Below are positions 55,130-64,000 of a DNA stretch of 64,000 bases, one piece after another. Within the stretch, counting starts at the first letter, position 1. Each line of letters begins with the position of its first letter. The notes below the pieces were generated by a model that searched no databases, was not told where the DNA came from, and saw only the letters and a list, made by a program, of their open reading frames with translations. Position numbers and translations under genes: made by a program. The DNA comes from Ambrosia x helenae (Eukaryota; Streptophyta; Magnoliopsida; Asterales; Asteraceae), in NCBI GenBank assembly GCA_030844895.1, contig CM061224.1, positions 24,819,992-24,883,991 of the forward strand, in the 5' to 3' direction.

Positions 55130-55511
55130 CTTCAATTTATTGTATTTACACCCTTCAACATCTCATGAATCTTCTCATTCCCACGTGTATATGTTGTATA
55201 AACCTATTCCTAGGACTAGCTAGAAGGTACGAACTAACATATACATTTTGTCACTTAAGACCCACCGTAGTGTGTAAACTTTTGGGCGCTATATTACAAA
55301 ATAAAGCCCCCCACAACGCTTGTTTGTGTATCTGCAACAGGTTTTTCACGGTACCCATCAAAGCCGAAGGGTGACGCAGTTCCTCCAAGTGGGCCTTCGC
55401 CACCCGGCTACCCATGCAGAGCCACAGGTGACTGCCACGGAGTGTTCATGTGATGACTATGAACAACATTGTACAAACGATCGTTGTTATTGTCGTGATG
55501 ACCTTTGCTAA
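55130..55511 (+). pseudogene. Broken paralogue of the secreted Cys-rich peptide gene
   Basis: The upstream region (AAATGCTTCAATTTATTGTA) and the body resemble the intact gene at 50241. The body carries VCVSATGFSRYPSKPKG, then the Pro-rich linker and two cysteines in one frame. It then shifts by one base near 55437 into a frame that contains six cysteines and ends HCTNDRCYCRDDLC. The signal-peptide start is lost: the region equivalent to the ATG and first dozen codons (about 55298-55320) is shortened and has no ATG. Part of the linker also differs. It is a tandem duplicate that has decayed while the other copy stayed intact. Confidence 0.8.
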
Positions 55512-57201
55512 TTAAATGTGTATTAATTCATAGATGGCAAAATAAAAAGATGCATTAAGCCATTCAGAATAAAGTTTATTAAAGGTTTGTTTTATTATAT
55601 GAAGTCTTTGCCTTCATTCGCTTATCAAACTGTGAAAGCAAACATGTACGTGGCCAGAGGATCTACGTGCATGTATGACATTGTTTAAAAAATGTGTTCT
55701 ATAGTATCTTATACTGTAGCGTAGAGAGGATGGGTGCTTGTCATGTACGATATAAAAGGTATTGTATAGTATCTTAGGATTTGGTTCAAATGAGAACATT
55801 TTCTCAAATTGAAAACTGAGAGAACCATTTTGGACTACAAATTTTCTCTAAGGCAAAAAAAAAATTTGCTTTAATCGCTGCTTTATATGCAGGAATTTTT
55901 TTTTTTTTTTTTGTATTTTTTTTTCAATATACACATGTGTATAATTGAAATATACACATATGTATAATCCAATATACACATATGTATAACTGAAATATAC
56001 ACATATGTATAAATGAAAAAAATACAAAAAATTGAAAAAAAAAAAATCCTTGCATAAAAACGTGCGACTAAAAAAAATTGCCTTTATAAGAAATGTATGG
56101 CCAAGAATGATTCTTTTAGTTCTTAAATAGGGGTTGGTTTTCAAAACTGAGTTTTCTTATAACCCTGCCACCTCGATTTCATATACATATTAAAAGCTTC
56201 ATCAACAAATGGGCAAGACCCGGGTTTATAAATCGGGTACCTATCATCTCTCACCATTTCCCAGAATACATATTAAAACCCCTCCCACATTCCACTCTTC
56301 TTAACCAATTCTTCATCAAGAACTCGACTTTTCTTCACAACTAAGTCATCGTCATCATCTTTAACCGATTCAGACTCATTAGAATTGGTTTTCAAAACTG
56401 GGTTTTCTTCTACGGACTCATATTCAACAAACCCAGTTTCATTTTTTTTGAAACTAAGTCATCATTAACGAGTTCAAGATATTAGACTTGGTTTCAAGAA
56501 TTGGGCTTTTTTTAGTGGAATTGAGGAATTGGGGATCCGGAAGAGGTTGTGGGTTTAGGGAGAGGTGGTGCGGTGAAAGCGATAGGTTTAGGTGGAGGTG
56601 GTGGTTGATAGTGGAATGATAATGATAGTGGTGGTTTGAACTTTAAGAGATGCAGGGGAGAGTTAAAGATATTTTATTTATTTTTTGTATTTAAAGGCAA
56701 AAAAAGAAATAAAAAATTTAAAATAAATAACGTATACAAAATGTTCAAAATGCCATCAATTTCCTAGGTAAAAAGTTATAAATACCCCCAACTTAACAAG
56801 ATAATTTAACTGGGCTAGTGTCAGGAACGAATTTGACAAAAAAAGTTTCGATTTTGGACTGATATGGCAAAATCGGCCAAACCTCGAATACGATTTTGGC
56901 CATTAACTCTTTTAAATAATTAATATTATAATCATAAAAATACATAAAAACAGATATATACGCATATAATATAAATTAAATAATTAACAAGTCAGGTAAC
57001 AAAAGTTGCATTTCTCTTAGCAGCTGCATGTTCAAATAACTCTTAACCAAAATTGGAGAAAAAAACATACATTATTAATCCTGCAAAAGGTTTTTATTCA
57101 TGATCATATAAACTGACCATGTCCTCTTCATATATCCATCTATATCTACTAGTCCATGTTCTCATACTTTCATCTTCTAATCCTGTCCATCTAAAAAAAC
57201 A
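55512..57201. other. Intergenic; palindromic element 55850-56086
   Basis: AAGGCAAAAAAAAATTTGC on the left mirrors GCGACTAAAAAAAATTGCCTT on the right around four ATACACATATGTAT-type palindromic units, a MITE-like fold-back. The rest (56140-57200) has repeated GGTTTTCAAAACTGGGTTTTC words and AT-rich DNA. No gene. Confidence 0.5.
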
Positions 57202-60200
57202 TCACCTTAAATTTCTATCATTCCATAACCTTGCAAATGGTTTCCCCCCACTATCCTGCAATGAACCTGGCAGGTTCATCCATCCTAACTGAGCTTCATT
57301 GCCACTCATGTAATTAAGGCCCGGCCCTCTAGCGGCCCGAGGTGGTACGCCATTGGTGGTTGAAGGCAAAACCGAGTCACGCCCGACCTCTACATAGTTT
57401 CCAGGCTGCATAATCTCAGTTGAACCATAATGAACGCCTGAACGCAACCCGTTACACTCGGATAACACGCTATATAAGCTCTCATCAACCGCCTGACCAC
57501 CAGTGCTGATGTCATGGTTTGGAACTACACCACCTGACCACCCATCGCGTGCCACCTCATCATGAGAAAACCAGTTTTGACTTAACCGAGGATGGGAGGG
57601 CGCTGACATTGGCAGGTTAACAATGCCAGTCCCGGGCCAACCCTGAACCTGATTCAGTGGCAACAGGGGTTCTTCCCTTGGAATTGGAAACCGACCAGCT
57701 CCGTCTGTGTATATGTTTTGTTGAATGTTTAGTCTTGGATCTGAGAATAATGGCAAACTTAAATTTCTGGAAAATTGACTGGTTCCCAGATAACTAGAAT
57801 TCACAGGATCTTTGTAAAGTGAATGCAATGGTAACTCGTTACGGTCTTGACTAGCATAAGGATTAAAGAAAGAATCTCCGCTGTCGGATCGTCTGTTGAG
57901 AAAAGTTGATTGACTAACAGAAGGGTAATCATGGGTTACAGATGTAGGTTGATGGTAGTACACATTCGGTAGGGGAGCTAGCGGCCATATTTCAGTGGCG
58001 TCAGAGGACAGAGGAAACTGTTCACTAACAGAAGCAGCTGCATGATTTATGCTTTCAGGATAAGCAACTAGATTAGAAGGAAAAGCATCTGATTCTGTTA
58101 TGGCATCACTGTTGGTGTTGATGGGCACGGGACAGAAGTTTTGGTGTTGACCGGAATCTTGACTAGACTTGTTTGTAGCATCATGATTTTCGGCATAAAT
58201 TGGACTAGACTTGTTTGTAGCATAATGATTTTCGGCATAATCTGGACTAGACTTGTTTGTAGCATCATGATTTTCGGCATAATCTGGACTAGACTTGTTT
58301 GTAGCATCATGATTTTCGGCATAATCTGGACTAGACTTGTTTGAAGCATCATGATTTTCGGCATAATCTGGACTAGACTTGTTTGTAGCATCATGATTTT
58401 CGGCATAATCTTGACTAGAGTTCTTTGTAGCGTCATGATTTTCTGTATAATCTTGACTAGAGTTCTTTGTAGCGTCATGATTTTCTGCATTAAGATCGGC
58501 TTCTGACCGAAATACTGAAATCTCATTTTGTTCCCTGTTCTCCTGGATATCACAATATAAACTCAGCATTCAACAGACAGCAACATTTACCGAGTAGAAA
58601 CTAAAGCCGCTAAAAAATTTTCATTTACATAAATAGAGATGACAATATTGACCCGTTTACGTACGAATGAACGACAGCAACATTTACCGAGTAGAAACTA
58701 AAGCCGCTAAAAGTTTTTCATTTACATAAATAGAGATGACAATATTGACCCATTTACGTGCGAATGAACGATTATACCATACCGTGGACTTTTACAACTT
58801 AATGAAAAGGCCCTTTCTATAAAGTTCATAAATGTTACAAAATCAGGGAACTTTATGCCAAGTTATAAAAGAGGGATTTACCCGTACGGCTGTACCTGTA
58901 AGTGGTACAAAAAAGATTAAATATTGGACAGAAAAAGTGTTGAATGGACCAACCCGACCCATGACAATAAGTTAGCAAATTTCATCAATTCATCCAACCC
59001 TATTTTGACCCATTACCCAACCCATTTGAGACGCCCAGCTTGCCACCTCTAATATCAATAAAGTTGGATGGTGATTGGATATCAACAAACCTCTGATGCG
59101 ATTAAAAGTGCATCATTCGTTTCTTCACCGTCATGTTGCTCTTCACTCGATTGCTCTAGCTCTTCATCCTGACCATCAGTTATGAACTCGTCGTCCTGAT
59201 TATTATACAAATTCAAAACAGGCCCGTCATTTGACTTCCATTTATCTTCCATTTCTTTCCTCAAAGACATTGTCAATTGCCACTTGGCAGATCGCCAACT
59301 TTTCCAATTCTCAAAGCCAGCAGGAAGATCTTTCTTTGCCAAATGCAACCTGTTTTCAAAAAAAAAAAAAAGATTAATCTTAATTCTTAACAAGATTACA
59401 TACGATGCATACAGTCTGTAAGGCAGAACACAATAACGAACCAGTGATCATGCAACTTCTGTCTCTCTTCTTCCTCGAACAGTTCATACGGTTGAACACA
59501 AAAACCATCAATATTTCCCAAAACAAGATTAAGAGACCGTGGTTGAATGCTGGTGTTAGACTGTTTCATACTGCTTTTAACTCGTTCGTGCTGCTCCTTG
59601 CTAACCTGACAAATTAATGAGAACTTCTGTTTTAATAACTAAATTAACGTACTAAAAAAATAACAATAAACTCATTTGGTTTACATATGATTCAAAACAA
59701 AATGAACACCTTGATATATGACATATATTTGGCACCATCAACACTCTCTACATTGAGCTTGTGTAATTTATCTCCTTTTCTAGGTCTTGCTACCGATCTC
59801 TCACCTGGTGAATTGTAAAATTTGTTCCCCAAATCTGTCCTAGAAGCACTGATAATTAAAAAATAATATATATTATTTTTGTGCAAAATTGACAGAAGCT
59901 AAACATTAGTTAATAAACAAACTAAACCAAGTAAGTGTAGGGTTACCTCACTAATGTTTCTCCGTTGCTAGCTGATAGATCTCGGGCCTCAGGGCTGTCG
60001 CTATTGCATGATTTATCATCAGCATTCCATGAACAAGAACCAGATGTTACACACAAATCATGTTGTGGACCATTTTGTAAGTCAAACTCATGTGACGACC
60101 CACTTTTATGAAAATCCCTTTTGGGCCTGTTCAGGACATGGATCATCCATCAATGATGAAACTAAATAAACATCGAGATGATGATGTGAAAAGATTCCAA

Positions 60201-61748
60201 AATGAAATTAAAAGAAGTAAAACAAGAATAATTAACCTTGGTATCTTTTGCATAGAATGTTCTGGATTCATGCTTATTGTCCATGTTTCCTTCCATGATT
60301 GGAGACTCCTTATCATTCTGCCAAACAACAAAGAAAATGACTAAACACAGAAGGGTAAGAACTGGAAAAAAAATTATGTCTTACAATATAAGATGGCATA
60401 CTTAGTATGATATTCCTGCAATTCTGAATAATATGCTACTTTATTAGCCTTGTTATGTTGTTCTTGACGGAGAATGGCATCAGGATGATAATCACCTGAG
60501 CAAATAGAAGCACCCCTACACAAGAATATTACAGATAACTTCACCAACTTTGAAATTTTTACCTAAGAAACTAAGCCGTTACAGTTTCCAAATCATGTCC
60601 ATAAATCCCACTGTTAAAGTTGGCATAGAAAACTATATAACTTAAACAAACTAAAACAATAGTGAATTAAAAGTCAACCCATCGCTTTTGCTTGATGCAT
60701 GATTAACCAAATTGGTTTTCACTCTATGATTTATGTTCTCTTGACTAAGTCATGTGCTTCACGCATGACTAATTGTCGTCTATTCCAGGTTATTACTTAA
60801 AAGTTCAGGGAAAAATCTAACTCCACAAACTCCAAACTAGAATGCTGGTAAACAGACAAAATCGCCTTATTGGGCAGTATTACAGTCCGATAAGCTTCTT
60901 TTAATTCACCACTAAAACTTAGAGCTTGAATTTACCATTTTTGCAATGGATTTCCAAAATTTATATTGTTCCCAGCTAACAATTCATGAACAACTGCATG
61001 TGGCTCAGCCCCTTCAGGAAGAAACTGGGTAAGAAACTCTCTTTCTTGATCAGACAAATGAGTTTGCCATACCTACAACAGGCTCCAAAAAACAATACAT
61101 TCAGCATGGGTCAATTTCGACCCGTTTACTTATGAATGGGTCACTTCAGTTTACACGTAAGAAAAAAAATAGCTTAAAAAAATGAGTCAAGGGGGTCGAA
61201 AGCAGCCAAATGTGTATTCTTAATGCAGTAAACCTCGTAAATTTTTATGTTTAAAAAAACTATATCATAACTGAAATCACACAGTTTATTGTAAACAATT
61301 TGACATGCTAACTATTTAAAAAGTGAAAATGTTAGGACAATAACTGTTTCAGGTCAACCCAACCCGACCTTAAACCACTTTGACCCCTAATCCAATCAGC
61401 CCCTTTTGCCAACTTTACTTGTGTGATTAGCCTTACCTCATAAGATAGCGAACCGGTCAAGTTATTGAGTTCGAATAATTCAGGAGGAGCTGCAAAGACA
61501 TCACCAATAACATTTTGGTGATGCGCAACAAAAGGAAGAAACGGGGTCAACTCTCGTTGTGCAATACTTATCTGCTCCTTCTTAGATACAACAGATTCCT
61601 TCTTGTCATCCCACTCGAGACAAATACGTGATTTTGTATTTAAATCATAATGAGGATGTTTTTTCTTTTTCACTTTTTGTATCTCCCAAGATGTGCGACA
61701 AATTCCATTGTTTACCTTAGAACGCTTATTCAGCTTATCTGCCGCCAT
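57202..61748 (-). CDS. NFRKB-like protein (INO80-type chromatin remodelling subunit), intact
   Basis: Nine minus-strand exons join in frame with GT-AG borders: 61437-61748, 60936-61072, 60402-60515, 60237-60317, 59947-60126, 59710-59848, 59442-59605, 59091-59349 and 57202-58542, giving about 908 residues. The start MAADKLNKRSKV is followed by a basic stretch. Residues about 70-165 form a DEUBAD-type domain: ELTPFLPFVAHHQNVIGDVF, then WQTHLSDQEREFLTQFLP and NNINFGNPLQKWG, as in human NFRKB and its plant homologues. The middle is charged. The last exon has eight 14-residue repeats and a long Ser/Pro/Asn-rich tail ending GGKPFARLWNDRNLR. In animals NFRKB regulates UCH37 in the INO80 complex; the plant role is inferred. 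A 5' leader intron probably extends to the right. Confidence 0.9.
58150..58500 (-). repeat. In-frame 42-bp minisatellite in the NFRKB-like gene
   Basis: About eight tandem units of 42 bases encode (A/T)ENHDAT(N/K)(K/N)SS(P/Q)DY. The two outer units on the N-terminal side form one subtype (KNSSQ) and the central ones another (NKSSP). The frame is kept throughout. Confidence 0.95.
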
Positions 61749-63190
61749 TCAAATATAAAGTCCCAAAGAAAAGCATACAAACTTATGGAAGGTTGGTGTA
61801 TCAATCCCTGGCCGCCTATATGTCGCTTCCATGAGCACACTAACAAAAAAACAAACTTGAGAATCAAATATTTCGTCCATACCATAGTTATCAAAGGCGC
61901 TAGGCGCAAAAAAAAACGAGGGTCTGAGATAAAAAAAGCGAACCAAAAAATAAAGTAAAAATGTATTAAAATAATACTATTTTTCTATCTAGTTAATATC
62001 AAAAGTTTTGAAATATTGATCTATTAGTGTATAGAAGTAGTGTTCTTCAAATAAAAGTAGAAATCATGCTGAAATCTAGCCTTAATTTAACGAATTTGGC
62101 TGGAAACTCTCCGGAATTCCGGAATCTAGATGAAATATGCGCCTAAACCATCACCTGGAGAATTAAAGCGCAATTTCCTCGACTCAAAGCGCAAATGCAT
62201 CGCCTCGCCTAAAAAATGGGCCTAGGCGCAAGAGGCGATGGCTTTTAACAACTATGGTCCATACAAGTAGTCATTCTCACAGAACATGATTAATTTTTTA
62301 TTTTTTTTATTTTTTTTTTTTGTTTCCTAACTCTTTCATTCCATAAAAGCGAAAATTACATCAAAATAACAGGCAAAGACGGGCAACAAGCTACGCCGCC
62401 GCCCCTTTCCGTGTGGCAAACCCTATTCTAATGATTAAATTAGAACCACAATAACACTAAAGCCTAATGGAGCTTCTTAAATGCAAAAATAAAATAAAAT
62501 AATATAAAATTGTGTATCTTCAAAGAGCCTAAGCATACAGTATATACACATCTAAATAAATATGTAAAAAATAAATATTCTTTAAATAACTTCTAAACCA
62601 AGTCTATACCACTCTTTAGCATCACACAATCTAACAAACAAGTAACCCTAAAATTCCAATCAAACCAATTAAAATAACACAACCTTAAAACCACACAAAC
62701 ACAAACAAAATCAATATAATAAACAATAAACAAATCACAAAGCATTAATAATAATGTCAACAAACTCAATAAGATACATTTACCTAACAATCCAAATCAT
62801 AAACCTTAAACCTCATTGCAGAATAAAACGCTGACACTATTTATAAAAAAAAAAAAAATAGTGGATTGTAACCGGTTAGGTGATGAATTAAGGGGTGAAT
62901 AGGATTAAGGATTGGGGATAAGATGATTAATGAATGAATGAATGATTGAAGTGATGAAGATGACGATGAAGAGAGTGGTTGGTATTATTATTATCCGGTT
63001 TGTTCTATGGGGAGAGGCAGAGGAGCGACACATGTATGACTCAATGTATAGAAGAGACATCAACAACCTCAAAACTTAAATGATTATTTTAATATTGAAC
63101 TTCTTTTCATCTTAAGATTTAGGTGTATATTGTATTCTTATCTTGTATTTACGATCTAGATTATACCCGGAAGCGTGTCGAAGTTGAGAA
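61749..63190. promoter_or_regulatory. 5' leader, probable leader intron and promoter of the NFRKB-like gene
   Basis: No further coding exon was found upstream of the ATG at 61748. LINE-tail-like words follow a T run at 62296-62322. A GA-rich stretch at 62870-63020 (minus strand CT-rich) is a plausible leader or promoter. Transcription start not determined. Confidence 0.4.
61883..62256. mobile_element. hAT-type MITE in the 5' leader region
   Basis: The ends CATAGTTATCAAAGGCG and GGCTTTTAACAACTATG are inverted repeats. An exact 8-bp duplication GTCCATAC lies at 61875-61882 and 62257-62264. It has GGCGC-rich subterminal words like the element at 23454. Confidence 0.9.
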
Positions 63191-64000
63191 TGTGACACCC
63201 GGCATATTCAGGTCAATACTTTTATACCTTACATACATGCGTTTCGTACTTTACATGCATACGAGTCTATCTCAACGAAAACATTTCAAATAACTACTTA
63301 ATATCATACTTAACTAGGGTTAATTAAGTCGTATTGATGATTCGGGAATCATCGGGAGTCGTTACAATGGTTCGAGAAACCATTGGGTGTCGGTCCATAA
63401 CCATGTGTACAAGAATCGGTGATTCGTGGAATCGCCGGGTTTAACACACCCACGCAAGTCTCGAGTCTCGGGAATTGGTGATCGGACGGGAACGTGTTAT
63501 TTATCATGCATTATATGTTTACAGTCATTATGTGACTTGTCGGTATGTGAATATGTGCTAACATATGTTAAAACGGGGTTTAACGCGCAAAACACACGAA
63601 CATAGAGATTACAGGCGATTAGGCTTATGGGGAATAGCCTAATCGCCAATAATGGGGCGATTGGAGGGGAGTTATTGGCGAGTAGGAGGCTACTCGCATG
63701 AAGGTTCATGCGATTAGAAGCCCTACTCGCGTATAGGTCTGCATACTCGCCTGATTTGCCCCAAACGACTAGAAACGCCTATAAATACCACCCTTGACCT
63801 CCAAAACACCATTTGTGCAACCCTAGCCGTCCCATAACATAACCCAACACACAAACACCCTCTGGAACTCGTTTTTGCATCAAAACCACCATTTTCAAGC
63901 TTATTCCATCATCACCTCTTTATTACAAGGTGTGTTCTTCAAACCCAAACCTTTAAATGATTATGTTTTACTCCCTAAACGTCCAGACCTGACTTATAAA
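63191..64000 (+). repeat. LTR-like sequence running off the right edge
   Basis: It starts TGTGACACCCGGCATATTCA, a typical plant LTR start. It contains repeated GATTCGGGAATCATCGG-like and GCGATTAGGC words and a TATA-like CTATAAATACC at 63778-63788, followed by a C/A-rich leader-like stretch. Its end and any internal genes are outside the window. Confidence 0.6.

Noticed and set aside
58141..58553. Repetitive frames on both strands over the minisatellite as separate genes
   Set aside because: They are other-frame readings of the 42-bp repeat inside the NFRKB-like exon.

Overview
The window is plant nuclear DNA. It has intron-rich genes with GT-AG junctions, long AT-rich intergenic DNA, and a dense mixture of Ty1/copia elements, solo LTRs, Helitrons, hAT and MULE elements, MITEs and SINEs. 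Every host gene recognised is a plant family: a TTM1/TTM2-type uridine-kinase-like/CYTH protein, an IQD relative, an INO80-type NFRKB-like protein and a small secreted Cys-rich peptide. A eudicot is likely, and the repeat style suggests a large Asteraceae-type genome. The Asteraceae assignment is inference only; no search was run.

Layout, left to right. 1-1548: the 5' end of a decayed minus-strand copia element. 2.5-5.2 kb: two tRNA-derived SINEs and two small DNA transposons, three of the four with exact target duplications. 5297-9447: a copia element whose RT core is deleted and whose two ends carry different, palindromic terminal repeats. 10.7-13.1 kb: a palindromic MITE with a GGTACC-rich hAT element inside it, then two related Helitrons. 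13264-16096: a complete non-autonomous LTR element encoding a CCHC knuckle, a protease-like domain without its catalytic motif, and an ARID DNA-binding domain. 16.1-18.2 kb: a very decayed copia RT/RNase H region split by a TRIM element.

18.6-25.2 kb holds a plus-strand TTM1/2-like gene of 11 coding exons with three single-base frame breaks, all at short homopolymers. 26661-29380 is a 2.7-kb solo LTR with exact TSDs. 29.4-38.8 kb is a repeat graveyard (LINE-like tails, a SINE, a palindromic MITE, LTR fragments, Helitron ends) with a disrupted signal-peptide exon. 38794-45253 is a very young copia insertion: its LTRs are nearly identical and its TSDs exact, yet its ORF carries several disabling mutations, and its 3' LTR holds a younger solo LTR. 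An IQD pseudogene and a Harbinger ORF1-type fragment follow.

50.2-55.5 kb contains an intact secreted 8-cysteine peptide gene and a broken paralogue, separated by a 3.9-kb MULE. The MULE has a degraded transposase and, near both ends, arrays of a 36-bp nested palindrome. 57202-61748 is an intact nine-exon minus-strand NFRKB-like gene with an in-frame 42-bp minisatellite. The right edge enters another LTR.

The genes do not form a pathway. What stands out is repeat biology: an LTR element carrying a chromatin-type DNA-binding domain, a MULE with cruciform-capable subterminal repeats, and several recent nested insertions.
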